Under the pieces are notes generated by a model. That model was not told the DNA's origin, searched no databases, and saw only the letters and a program-made list of their open reading frames with translations. Shown one piece after another: positions 43,907 to 52,198 of a DNA stretch of 64,000 nucleotides. The translations under genes were made by a program, and so were the position numbers. The stretch is from NCBI GenBank assembly GCA_910587375.1, contig CAJULR010000002.1, forward strand, positions 1 to 64,000, written 5' to 3'. Each line of letters opens with the position of its first letter. Positions within the stretch are counted from its first letter, which is position 1. Origin of the DNA: Candidatus Gastranaerophilales bacterium (GTDB lineage: Bacteria > Cyanobacteriota > Vampirovibrionia > Gastranaerophilales > Gastranaerophilaceae).

Positions 43907-44242
43907 GTGGCTCTAATTAAGAAAGTAAGAAAAATCGGAAATAGTGTTTGTGTACCAATACCGAGCGCAGTGCTGGAACTGTTAGGGTATTCAACATCTA
44001 ATTTGAACTTAAGATATACTTTTAGATTAGATGAGGATATTGCTATTATTTCTTTCTTTTCATCGCGTTCTTCTAAAATTGGCAAAAGGAAACTTGTAAA
44101 ATCCGGAAAAAGCGGCTGTGCCCTTTCTCTACCGCCTGACCTCATTGAATTCTGGAAATTGTCTTTGGGCGACCAAATGGAAATTCTGATAAATCCTGAT
44201 AATACAAGAGAACTTATACTTAACCCAATCTATTCGGTTTAA
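43907..44242 (+). CDS. AbrB/MazE-like protein with two SpoVT-AbrB-type domains
   Basis: A 111-residue protein with two similar halves. The first reads KKVRKIGNSVCVPIPSAVLELLG and the second RKLVKSGKSGCALSLPPDLIEFWKLSLGD, each the swapped-hairpin DNA-binding pattern of AbrB/MazE. No MazF-type toxin follows. The start is GTG with AAAGGA upstream. The nested repeats just upstream are likely its operator. Confidence 0.7.
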   Translation: MALIKKVRKIGNSVCVPIPSAVLELLGYSTSNLNLRYTFRLDEDIAIISFFSSRSSKIGKRKLVKSGKSGCALSLPPDLIEFWKLSLGDQMEILINPDNTRELILNPIYSV

Positions 44243-44272
44243 AGAATACATATATCTTTTAAGATAAGGATT

Positions 44273-44300
44273 AAATGGGCAGATTTTTCTGCCCATTTTT
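44273..44300 (+). terminator. Rho-independent terminator after the lysogeny genes
   Basis: AAATGGGCAGA pairs perfectly with TCTGCCCATTT around TTTT, ending in five T. It separates the rightward repressor unit from the leftward head genes. Confidence 0.85.
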
Positions 44301-44363
44301 ATAAGGAAAAATGACTGTAAAATCCGCTATTCAATTGTCAATGTGCAATTTTTACACCGTGGC

Positions 44364-44849
44364 TTATTTGCCCGGTACATCTTCCATGAGCATTTCTTCA
44401 GCTTTAATGTAAAGTTCAGCAAATAAATGGTCTTTTGCATTATCATCAAGCCGCATAAATTCGCGTTTTGGCATTGTTTTATTATGTTTCAAGCTGCTAT
44501 TTCCGCCGTAATTATGCAGCGCTGCATAATTCTTATTTGTGCCCACCATTGCATAATCTATACCGGATTTTGCCCGAACATCCCGCCTCAAATGCCCGTC
44601 AAGTGTCATAATTTTGCCGCCTGATTTTCCCATTTTTAAGCGCTGTTTTTTATATGATTCGCTCCACTCGGGCCACTTGTCGCCTGTATGCTGTCCTTCT
44701 GTTTCAAAGTTTTTATCAACGGTATTTTTAAGGAAAACCCTGGCAACCTTCATTAAGGGGGTTAAATCTTTGAATTGCTCAGCTTTTTTCTTTAAAAAAT
44801 CAATTGCATCCTTGCAATCAAAGCTTGCCTTAAAAAATTTATCTGCCAT
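44364..44849 (-). CDS. Phage virion morphogenesis protein (Mu gpG-like)
   Basis: A 161-residue protein of the phage tail-completion/virion morphogenesis family: VDKNFETEGQHTGDKWPEWSE, LDGHLRRDV and YAALHNYGG are typical. It probably finishes the head-tail junction. It is the last gene of the leftward head operon and overlaps the preceding gene by 11 bases. Confidence 0.8.
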   Translation of the reverse strand: MADKFFKASFDCKDAIDFLKKKAEQFKDLTPLMKVARVFLKNTVDKNFETEGQHTGDKWPEWSESYKKQRLKMGKSGGKIMTLDGHLRRDVRAKSGIDYAMVGTNKNYAALHNYGGNSSLKHNKTMPKREFMRLDDNAKDHLFAELYIKAEEMLMEDVPGK

Positions 44850-45237
44850 AATCCACCTCCATTAAGACGTGTCCTCTGGCTTTGTACCCGTCTTTTATGC
44901 ACCTCGCAACCCAAGCAATTGAAACGCCAAGGGCTTTGGCGCAGTCGCTATGTGAAGCATAGAAAATATTATCCGTTTTATCATATACGGTTTTAAACCT
45001 TCCATCCTTTTTTGCTCTTGCTTTTGTAAGTATCCTATTAAATGCTTCTTTATAAGCTTTTTTTGCAATCTCTATTGCTTTTTTCTTAGCAAATTTTATT
45101 GCTGCAATATATTTTTCTATTTTGTCTAAATTTAATCTTTCTTGTTCATTTAACAAAGTAAAATTCTGCCACTGTTTTGCACAGTAATTAAAATCTTCTT
45201 TTCTTATTTCATCTTTAAAACTTTTATCAAATTTCAT
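44839..45237 (-). CDS. Small basic protein with NUMOD1-like C-terminal HTH
   Basis: A 132-residue lysine-rich protein. Residues 40-85 are a long charged helix (AAIKFAKKKAIEIAKKA). The last 50 residues (VYDKTDNIFYASHSDCAKALGVSIAWVARCI, then HVLMEV) resemble the NUMOD1-type DNA-binding modules of homing endonucleases. No nuclease motif is visible. It sits between gpF and gpG, directly after the cloverleaf element. Function unknown. Confidence 0.55.
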   Translation of the reverse strand: MKFDKSFKDEIRKEDFNYCAKQWQNFTLLNEQERLNLDKIEKYIAAIKFAKKKAIEIAKKAYKEAFNRILTKARAKKDGRFKTVYDKTDNIFYASHSDCAKALGVSIAWVARCIKDGYKARGHVLMEVDYGR

Positions 45238-45283
45238 TAAGACCTCTTTAAATGTGTTATTGAGTTTGTTATAATAGTATTAA

Positions 45284-45366
45284 TAGAATAAGTTGATAGT
45301 CCAAATAATTCGTATATGGCAGAATTCGTTCTGTTATAGGGATTGACGAACCCACAACTTATTCTA
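45284..45366 (-). ncRNA. 83-nt cloverleaf element between gpF and the HTH gene
   Basis: A perfect 12-bp closing helix (TAGAATAAGTTG with 45355-45366) encloses three hairpins. They are 45301-45319 (CCAAATA/TATATGG, one mismatch), 45320-45333 (CAGAA/TTCTG, 4-base loop) and 45339-45353 (GGG-TT/AACCC, bulged A). On the transcribed minus strand the loops are CGAAT, CGAA and CGTC. The gpF stop codon lies within one arm of the closing helix. It is not a tRNA and matches no RNA class I know; it may act as RNA or as folded DNA. Confidence 0.55.
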
Positions 45367-46681
45367 TTTTTTTATAATTTTTTCCGTTTGCAATATTGTG
45401 ATATTTAATCTTTCCAACGGTTGTAACCTTGGAAACCATCTGATTCTTGTCTCTTGACCTGCTCTTTTGATTAAATCGCACACATACTTTGATACATTCG
45501 TCACTATTTGAGATTTTTCGCACAAAAGCAATTTGCTCCCATTTTGAATTGGTATAATCCCAATAGATTTCGTCAGGCTTGTTTACAATATCGTAAACTC
45601 GCAAATATTCCTCTTTTGTAAGCATTTGTTTTGCATTTTTGTTCATGCCGGAATGCCCTATTTGATTGTTTTGAATTACAACTATAGGAGAATTTGGTAC
45701 ATTGTCTATTTTTTTAAACAATTCAGGACTTATCCAAGTTAAAGTTTTTTCTAATTTAGTATTTTTAAAACCGTTTTCAAAGATATTTTCGGCCCACTTA
45801 ATAAACGCCTCTTTTTTGTACGGGTTTTCAGCCATTTTTGCTATGAAATTGTATTTGATTTGTTCCGGCAGGCCTTCAACCTTGCTCCAAGCCTGAACAT
45901 CAATTCCCCAGGCTTGAACACCTAAATTTGTTCCCCATCCTGCATCAGGGGTTAAAGTTATTATTTTACCCGCTTTTTCAAAGGTATAGCTTTGTGTCGG
46001 CATTTCTTTGTCACCAACTAAAACCGTTGTTGGTTTAATTTTGCCCTCTGTGGATTCAACATCTATTCCAAGCTCTTTTGCCTGATATTTTGTAAGATTA
46101 ATTACATAACATCTGCAACCCCAGCCCAAAGGCGGAAAGAAAACAACCCAAAAGGCATCATCTGCCCTGTATGCTTTATCGTGTAATGCAGCGTGCTCCG
46201 GGCGTTCTCTGCCGTCTGCCATTGTTTTAAAAACCCAAATTGGCGCAACATCAATCTCTTCAAGCATTTCACGATATCTGCCAACCGCATACGCCGAATT
46301 CATATTACAATCATAAATTTGTTTGATTCTTCTTGGTGTTCCAAGCTCCGCTTTTATTGTTTCCCCGGTTTTAGGGTCTTTAAGTTCTTTGTATCCCGTC
46401 CAGCCTTTCTCATTAAAAAGCTTTTTGGCGTCTTTTTTAAATGTTGAAAAACTTTCGCCGTTTTCAATGGCCCTTTCCAAGAGCTTTTTGGTGTCTGATA
46501 ACAAATCAAGCTCGGTCATTTTGGCTACAGTGAAAGCTTTTCCGTGAGCTTCTTCATAAACTTCATGCCAGTTGAACGAAGTTTTAAGCCCTTTAGATTT
46601 AAAGAAATCAACAATTTCTTCAGGTTTCATATGAAAAGCAGATTCAAGCTCTTTGACTTTAATTGCTTTTGCCATTGCCAA
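45359..46681 (-). CDS. Phage head morphogenesis protein (Mu gpF/SPP1 gp7-like) with extra C-terminal domain
   Basis: A 440-residue minor head protein. The family core near residues 155-205 has DGRERPEHAALHDKAYRADDAF and PPLGWGCRCYVINL. From about residue 295 there is a separate domain (SPIVVIQNNQIGHSGMNKNA, then EIYWDYTNSKWEQIAFVRKI and VCVRFNQKSRSRDKNQMVSKV). It resembles the phage-associated RNase-like modules (PBECR group) appended to gp7 proteins; that match is from recall. It overlaps the portal gene by 23 bases. Confidence 0.8.
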   Translation of the reverse strand: MAMAKAIKVKELESAFHMKPEEIVDFFKSKGLKTSFNWHEVYEEAHGKAFTVAKMTELDLLSDTKKLLERAIENGESFSTFKKDAKKLFNEKGWTGYKELKDPKTGETIKAELGTPRRIKQIYDCNMNSAYAVGRYREMLEEIDVAPIWVFKTMADGRERPEHAALHDKAYRADDAFWVVFFPPLGWGCRCYVINLTKYQAKELGIDVESTEGKIKPTTVLVGDKEMPTQSYTFEKAGKIITLTPDAGWGTNLGVQAWGIDVQAWSKVEGLPEQIKYNFIAKMAENPYKKEAFIKWAENIFENGFKNTKLEKTLTWISPELFKKIDNVPNSPIVVIQNNQIGHSGMNKNAKQMLTKEEYLRVYDIVNKPDEIYWDYTNSKWEQIAFVRKISNSDECIKVCVRFNQKSRSRDKNQMVSKVTTVGKIKYHNIANGKNYKKIE

Positions 46682-48176
46682 TTTCCTTATCTATTTTTTC
46701 TCGGTGTTCTTGAATATCCAACCTGCCTTTGAGTTCTGAAATAAAGATAACTTTTGTTAACATTTCTTCAAGTTCTTCTGTGTTTAAATTGGGATAAACA
46801 TCGGCCAATTTTTCCAGAGCCTCTTCAGCATTTTTACTCTTTTCAAAGAATTCAATAATAGGATTTAGTGCAGGATTTATCTGCTTTTCAAGATTTTCAG
46901 CGGAAAAGAAATCTTTTGTTCCTGGTGCTGTATGCGAAGAACTGTTTTCATCTTCCGCATCGCTGAAATTCATCCCACCAAACGAAGATACTTGTTTTGG
47001 CACGATTTTAATATCACCCTTTTGATAGCCATAAGTTTTTAAAATGTAATCTTCGGAAAATTCAACACCAAGGGATGAAACCTTGATATCTCTTTCAGCT
47101 TTTTGAATACCTAAATCTTCATCCTCAACAAAGGCAAACGACGGGATTTCGTTATCGCCAAAATTAATTGTATTGATTATTTTAATAAGGTGGTTAATCG
47201 TTTTTTCAACAAGCCTCATATCTGCGTTAACGATATCATCTCTTACACCCATGTGTGCCGTACCCAAAGCATAAGAGCCGCTTGTGCCGGGTTCCGTGCT
47301 CAGTGTCTGACCCAGAATGGCTTTTGCAATATTTGCTTCACATTTGCTGACTAAAGAAAGATGAATATCGGATGAACCTGACGAACCTGTTTGCACAATC
47401 TCGACCCGAGAGTCATCGGGAATAATACCGACCGCATTTTGTGCCAATTGTACAAGTTTGGCAAGAAAAGTATTCTGTTCTTCTTTGGTTATTTGTCTTT
47501 GGTATCTGCCAAAAACCCAAGGCATACCAAAATGCTCGGCAAATTTTATAAAAAATTCCATACCGCCATTAATAAATGCAACATTCCAAAAACACCGGCT
47601 TAAAATTGCCTGCCCATAGGGGTTTAAAAAATCAGGCTTGTGCCTTGGCAAAAGAAATTTAAGCCCGTTTTCAAAATCAATCGGGCGCTTACCGCCCATA
47701 TTTTTATCTTTAAAGAAAAATTCGTTATCAGAATTAAAATGAAACCATTCCTGCGGTTTTGCAGTAAGCTTGACAGGAACAATATAATTGCCGCCCTTCT
47801 CATAAGATATTTCAATCGGATTATACCCATACAATGGTGCGTCCAAAATATCTTCAATTAATTTATGAATATCAAGGGTTTTAAAAATTTCATTATAGAA
47901 ATTAAAATGAGCTTTATTACAATTATTTTCCCTTAATTCCCATTTATTTGATAAGGTTCCGGCTTTTCTTGAATCGATACACGTTCCAACCTGATAATGG
48001 TTGGTTAAAGTCCTTAAAACACTCAAACGTTTTCCGGCGTTTTTTAAAACGACATCAGGATTTGGCAATATTTCAATTGCGCTCATAAATCCTTCAACAG
48101 TTTTTGCATTTGCCCAATCGTTTAAAATTGATTTATCATTTTTAATAAATTTATTTTTTATTTTCTTGAAAAACAT
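46659..48176 (-). CDS. Portal protein, Mu gp29-like (DUF935)
   Basis: A 505-residue portal of the DUF935 family, forming the dodecameric DNA channel at one head vertex. Recognised by FAEHFGMPWVFGRYQ, AVGIIPDDSRVEIVQTG, IAKAILGQTLSTE and GVRDDIVNADMRLVEKTINHL. AAGGA precedes the ATG. Followed directly by gpF. Confidence 0.85.
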   Translation of the reverse strand: MFFKKIKNKFIKNDKSILNDWANAKTVEGFMSAIEILPNPDVVLKNAGKRLSVLRTLTNHYQVGTCIDSRKAGTLSNKWELRENNCNKAHFNFYNEIFKTLDIHKLIEDILDAPLYGYNPIEISYEKGGNYIVPVKLTAKPQEWFHFNSDNEFFFKDKNMGGKRPIDFENGLKFLLPRHKPDFLNPYGQAILSRCFWNVAFINGGMEFFIKFAEHFGMPWVFGRYQRQITKEEQNTFLAKLVQLAQNAVGIIPDDSRVEIVQTGSSGSSDIHLSLVSKCEANIAKAILGQTLSTEPGTSGSYALGTAHMGVRDDIVNADMRLVEKTINHLIKIINTINFGDNEIPSFAFVEDEDLGIQKAERDIKVSSLGVEFSEDYILKTYGYQKGDIKIVPKQVSSFGGMNFSDAEDENSSSHTAPGTKDFFSAENLEKQINPALNPIIEFFEKSKNAEEALEKLADVYPNLNTEELEEMLTKVIFISELKGRLDIQEHREKIDKEIGNGKSN

Positions 48177-48256
48177 TGTTGAAATCCTTTTTAATTTCTT
48201 TTTAATTCTTTTTAAAAGCCCTGTTAAATATCTTTTATATACAAATTATTGATAAT

Positions 48257-49672
48257 TTAATTAAATCCTCTTAAAAGCCCGCCTAATCCGTTTAAATTTA
48301 ATTCACCGTTTAAACCCTTGTAAACATTAGGTTTGGCCGATAATATAATCGGTTTTTGATAGGGTTCATTTGTGCCTGCGTAAACCATAAGCGCCAAAGC
48401 CCAAAATCTATCGGCGTGTCCGTCTGTTTCGGAACGTACGCAATCAAAGCGAATCCCGTTATTATTTGCTGTCGGCATTTTTTTTATTGAATGAATATCA
48501 TCTTTTAAGAGTTGATAATCCGGCACCCTGATATTTCTATCCTGAAAAGTGTATAAAAGCTTATAAGCAAGCTCTTCTTTCATTTTTTGGGTAAAAGTTA
48601 TGGGTTCAACCATGCGGCTTCCAAATTCATCCTTTAATTCTTCCGCCATTTGTTTACCAATCCCGGTTTCATCAATTGCAAGCCTGCGACATTTTGGGTG
48701 GCTTAAAATATGATTTACGATTGCTTTTTGCTCTTTAAAAGTAACATTTTTTAATTCATAAATTTTTCTTATATAAAAAACGCTGCCAATTTTTTCACCA
48801 ATTACGATTATAGACAAGTCTTTTATTCTGCCGACGTCAAAACCCGCATAAAAATCAAAAGAAATTTGAGATAAATCTTCAAACAAGCAATCTTCAACAC
48901 AAGAATTTATAAGGTTATAAGAAATAAAGGCGCTGCCTTCATCAACAGCAATGCAGCAATATTCCTGCTGCCAAGTAATCTCATCACCGCAGGAATTTTT
49001 TATTTTATTAATCCACTCTTCTCTTTCTTCTTGCGTTGTAGGTCTATCGTAAATTTTATCTACAAGTCCTTGGGCTACTGCATTAAAAATCGTAATTTCG
49101 TGTAAACTCCAATCCAGTTTACCCGCTTTGATTTTTTGGATAAATTGATAAAATAAATTGTTTGTACCGTTTAAAGATGAAATTATTCTTAAAGGATAAC
49201 CCCATGTTACAACCGGCCATGCGGCTTTCCATAATTCATGCGGATTTTTATGAAATGCAAATTCATCAATAACAACTTTGCCACCCTTAGAACGAAAGGC
49301 GGACGGATTAGATGAAATAGCATTAATTCTTGCACCGTTTGTAAATTCCAAAGAAAGGGATTTTATATCTTTCTCTTCATCAATAACTACTTCATCTAAG
49401 TCCTTAAAAGCAATATTTAAGGCCTTTGCCCACATTTTACAGTAATTGATATATTCTTTTGCGGCAGAAAGGTCGGCGGATGTGAACCAGACATCACAGG
49501 GCTTATTATGAATCTTAAGTGTAAGAGCGTCCATAACATCTTCAAAAGCCTGTACCCAGGTAAAACCTATACGGCGGGATTTAGCGGCAAGCTTTACCTG
49601 CGATTTATCTTCAAGCCAGTCAATTTGATAAGGCAAAAATAGTTTTATTGTAGAAGCCAGTTCAATAGCCAT
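48257..49672 (-). CDS. Terminase large subunit, Mu gp28-like
   Basis: A 471-residue packaging motor. The ATPase part begins YQIDWLEDKSQVKLAAKSRRIGFTW (Walker A variant KSRRIGFT), the Walker B segment is GGKVVIDEFAFH, and the coupling region LRIISSLNGTNN follows. The nuclease part starts at DFYAGFDVGRIKDLSIIVIGE with Asp residues typical of the RNase-H-like fold. It lies one base after the small-subunit-like gene. Confidence 0.9.
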   Translation of the reverse strand: MAIELASTIKLFLPYQIDWLEDKSQVKLAAKSRRIGFTWVQAFEDVMDALTLKIHNKPCDVWFTSADLSAAKEYINYCKMWAKALNIAFKDLDEVVIDEEKDIKSLSLEFTNGARINAISSNPSAFRSKGGKVVIDEFAFHKNPHELWKAAWPVVTWGYPLRIISSLNGTNNLFYQFIQKIKAGKLDWSLHEITIFNAVAQGLVDKIYDRPTTQEEREEWINKIKNSCGDEITWQQEYCCIAVDEGSAFISYNLINSCVEDCLFEDLSQISFDFYAGFDVGRIKDLSIIVIGEKIGSVFYIRKIYELKNVTFKEQKAIVNHILSHPKCRRLAIDETGIGKQMAEELKDEFGSRMVEPITFTQKMKEELAYKLLYTFQDRNIRVPDYQLLKDDIHSIKKMPTANNNGIRFDCVRSETDGHADRFWALALMVYAGTNEPYQKPIILSAKPNVYKGLNGELNLNGLGGLLRGFN

Positions 49673-49673
49673 T

Positions 49674-50123
49674 CTAGCCCCCGGTTACAACTTTATAAAA
49701 ATCTTGCACCATCTTTATCATATCGGTCTTACCTTGCTGTTCTGTATTTTGTTCAAGGTTTTGAGAATTTATTTCTTCAATCTTTTCATTAGCCGCCTGC
49801 TGCTCAAATTGCTTTAATTTTGCTATTTTATCGGTCATTGCCATAATAAAATAGCAGGTTTTCTGGTCAGGCACCGTGCCATTCATCCTGAATTCATCCA
49901 GCGCATTTTTTGAAATTGACCCTAAAAGCTCATAAAGCGTTTGATTTGTTGAATACTGGGTCTTGATATAACGTTTTCTTTTTTCTTCCCATCCGCCTGC
50001 TTTTTTCCAGTTGTGGATGGTTTTTTCAGACACATTGAGCCGTTTTGCAATCTGCACAACTGACATTTGCATTTCAATAAAATATTGCGCCGCAATTGGC
50101 TCATATTCAGGCTTTTTAGTCAT
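49674..50123 (-). CDS. Terminase small subunit-like HTH protein
   Basis: A 149-residue protein with an N-terminal helix-turn-helix (MSVVQIAKRLNVSEKTIHNWKKAGGWEEKR), typical of small terminase subunits and DUF1804-type Mu-like proteins, followed by a helical body and Gln/Asn-rich coiled coil. Its position immediately before the large subunit supports the role of DNA recognition for packaging. Confidence 0.75.
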   Translation of the reverse strand: MTKKPEYEPIAAQYFIEMQMSVVQIAKRLNVSEKTIHNWKKAGGWEEKRKRYIKTQYSTNQTLYELLGSISKNALDEFRMNGTVPDQKTCYFIMAMTDKIAKLKQFEQQAANEKIEEINSQNLEQNTEQQGKTDMIKMVQDFYKVVTGG

Positions 50124-50125
50124 AG

Positions 50126-50374
50126 TTATTCCCCAAGGGCTTCTTTAATCTGTCCCAGTTTTTTCTTGCATTCAATGGCCTCATTGCAAAGTTCAAAAAT
50201 TTCATTCCCAATTTGTTTAATTTCTGCAGCCTTTATATTTTCAATCTGATTAAAATAAGGAATACTGAGTTTTGAAAGCTCGTTCATCCGTCTTATAAGC
50301 GTAAGTTCCAAGTCTTTAAATTTATTTTCTTGTTCAGTTTTTGCAATTTTCAACTGCATAATTGCTTCATTCAT
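50126..50374 (-). CDS. Small coiled-coil prophage protein
   Basis: An 82-residue, almost fully helical protein (heptad-like LKIAKTEQENKFKDLELTLIRRM). Not recognised. It overlaps the upstream membrane gene by four bases and precedes the terminase small subunit by two, so it belongs to the packaging operon. Confidence 0.6.
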   Translation of the reverse strand: MNEAIMQLKIAKTEQENKFKDLELTLIRRMNELSKLSIPYFNQIENIKAAEIKQIGNEIFELCNEAIECKKKLGQIKEALGE

Positions 50375-50640
50375 TCTATACGTCCTCCTTGCTCTTGCTC
50401 GTTGTGACTGATTTTTTTAACCATGGGACACCAAAGATTGTTTGAAACTTTGGTGTCAATTTTTTGCAAATAAGTGAGCTGCAAAATATTTTGCTCAATA
50501 ACCTTATCCAAAAGCTTGAACATATTTTCATTTATAACCTTAAACATCTCGGCGCTTGATTTGTGGTAAATGTAAAACGTGAAAAACATAAAAGCGCCAA
50601 GCCCTGAAAATTTCAGTATTTCAATAAACCATTCAGGCAT
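50371..50640 (-). CDS. Small single-span membrane prophage protein
   Basis: An 89-residue protein with one transmembrane helix near residues 8-24 (LKFSGLGAFMFFTFYIYH) and a helical tail. AAGGAG directly before ATG 50640 sets the start, although the frame reaches 50673. It opens the leftward packaging operon. A spanin- or holin-like role is conceivable, but no lysis gene is adjacent. Confidence 0.6.
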   Translation of the reverse strand: MPEWFIEILKFSGLGAFMFFTFYIYHKSSAEMFKVINENMFKLLDKVIEQNILQLTYLQKIDTKVSNNLWCPMVKKISHNEQEQGGRIE

Positions 50641-50739
50641 AAAGTCTCCTTTTCTACTTGTGGCATTCAGCATAACAAATTTCGTAATTAATTACAGTTA
50701 AGTTATTTGTAAAATTATTTTATAAATTATTGATATGAA

Positions 50740-50819
50740 ATGCTCTGTCCTAAGCTGTAAAGTGAGAACATAAAACGAAGGTAAAAATCTCAAAAGACTT
50801 AGTATGAAAGGCAGAGTAT
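50740..50819 (+). promoter_or_regulatory. Long helix in the leader of the rightward late operon
   Basis: ATGCTCTGTC (50740-50749) pairs with GGCAGAGTAT (50810-50819) in ten base pairs including two G-U. CTAAG (50750) pairs with CTTAG (50798) and TGAGA (50763) with TCTCA (50788). The 3' arm holds the only Shine-Dalgarno-like bases before ATG 50826, so folding would hide them. Confidence 0.55.
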
Positions 50820-50825
50820 GTATTA

Positions 50826-51803
50826 ATGACAAAATGGTGCGAAATTTTTAGAACCGGCCAACACAAGGACTCAAAAGGCAAAAATTTTGTTTGCACATTG
50901 AACGACCTTGAACGTTTTAAGACTAATTATGAAAAAAAGCATAATTTGGTTCCAATCTGCTGCGGTCATCCAAAAACAGATTCGCCCGCTTACGGGTGGT
51001 TTGACCGGCTGAAAATTGAGCCTAACAACAAGGCAGGATACAGTCTATACTCCTCGTTTAGAGATGTACAGCCCGAATTTATTGAGGCTAACAAAAAAGG
51101 ACTGTTTAAAACCCGCTCATTAAGCCTTACCAAAGACGGTATCATAAGGCATTTAGCTTTTTTGGGCGGGGGAACTCCTGCAATTAAAGGACTGGAGCAG
51201 TTCTGTTTTTCTGATTATGACGAAAACGATTCAATCTTTGACTTTGAAGATTTTGAAGATAGTGAAAACATTGACGAAAAGGAATTTTCTATGAGTGAAG
51301 AAAAATTAAAAGAAGAAATTCAGGCAAAAGAAGGTAAAATCGCGGAACTCGAAGCGCAATTACAAACCAAAAATGCAGAGCTTGAAACCAAGACTGCTGA
51401 ATTAAAGGCAAAAGAAGATGAAGCCGACAGAAAAGATTTTGCCGACTGGTGTGATTCAATGATAGCCGAAGGCCGTATTTTGCCTGCACAACGTAATGAT
51501 GTAATTAACATCCTTACGGCGGTGAACGATTCAGGGTTTGAATTTGACGATGGCGGCAATGGCGACAAGAAGATTGACGCTAAAGAAAGCTTTAAAAGGC
51601 TTGTGGGTTCAATTAAGCAAATCGACTTAAAAGACACCGACAGCAACGATTTTGAAGATGATGACGATGATGCCATCAATTTTAGCGATGCAGAAGATGT
51701 TGCAATCAACATCAAAAAGATTCAAAAAGAGCACTTTGAAAAAACAGGCGTAGAGCTAAATTCAGCTGAGGCTTTAGCAAAATTAAAGAAAGGGAAAAAG
51801 TAA
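50826..51803 (+). CDS. Phage protease/scaffold, Mu gpI-like
   Basis: A 325-residue prohead protease of the Mu I family. The protease part reads KWCEIFRTGQHKDSKGKNF, VPICCGHPKTDSPAYGWFD and FKTRSLSLTKDG. After an acidic linker (about residues 138-160) comes a coiled coil (KEEIQAKEGKIAELEAQL) and an acidic C-terminus, the scaffold part, probably also made from the internal ATG at residue 156 (51291), as in Mu Z. First gene of the rightward late operon. Confidence 0.8.
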   Translation: MTKWCEIFRTGQHKDSKGKNFVCTLNDLERFKTNYEKKHNLVPICCGHPKTDSPAYGWFDRLKIEPNNKAGYSLYSSFRDVQPEFIEANKKGLFKTRSLSLTKDGIIRHLAFLGGGTPAIKGLEQFCFSDYDENDSIFDFEDFEDSENIDEKEFSMSEEKLKEEIQAKEGKIAELEAQLQTKNAELETKTAELKAKEDEADRKDFADWCDSMIAEGRILPAQRNDVINILTAVNDSGFEFDDGGNGDKKIDAKESFKRLVGSIKQIDLKDTDSNDFEDDDDDAINFSDAEDVAINIKKIQKEHFEKTGVELNSAEALAKLKKGKK

Positions 51804-52198
51804 TGACAATAAAAAGCTATCAAGCGTCAAGTGCTATTGAAGCATATCGCTTTGTTAAATTTACTGATGAAAAATTAGTCGAAACCGCAAGTGCTGCCAC
51901 TGATAACATCATAGGCGCAACAGACAGCACGAAAACTATAGAAGGTGATGTGGCTGATGTTTTCTTGCCGGGTGAAATTGCTCTAATTCAGGCAGGTGGA
52001 ACATTTGGCGCAGGTGATGCCTTAACATCTGATGAAAACGGTTGTGCCATTAAGGCGGAAGCCGGTGACAACATTGGGGCTATTGCACTTCAGAATGCAG
52101 TGCAAAACGATGTCATTCAGGCAATTGTGGTTATAAACCGTACCAATGCAACTAAAACACAAGCAGAAAACACTGAAACTCAAGGAGGGCAATCATAA
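51803..52198 (+). CDS. DUF2190-like capsid-associated protein
   Basis: A 131-residue protein of the DUF2190 type found between protease and capsid genes in many phages: YRFVKFTDEKLVETASAATD, then VFLPGEIALIQAGGTFGAGD. Probably a capsid decoration or stabilising protein. It shares one base with each neighbour (TAATG junctions). Confidence 0.7.
   Translation: MTIKSYQASSAIEAYRFVKFTDEKLVETASAATDNIIGATDSTKTIEGDVADVFLPGEIALIQAGGTFGAGDALTSDENGCAIKAEAGDNIGAIALQNAVQNDVIQAIVVINRTNATKTQAENTETQGGQS

Noticed and set aside
43907..44242. AbrB-like gene as a MazEF antitoxin
   Set aside because: No toxin-like gene follows; a terminator comes directly after it and the next genes are phage head genes on the other strand.
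45284..45366. Cloverleaf as a tRNA gene
   Set aside because: The closing stem is 12 bp, the hairpin order and loop sizes are wrong, and no standard anticodon loop or T-loop is in place.
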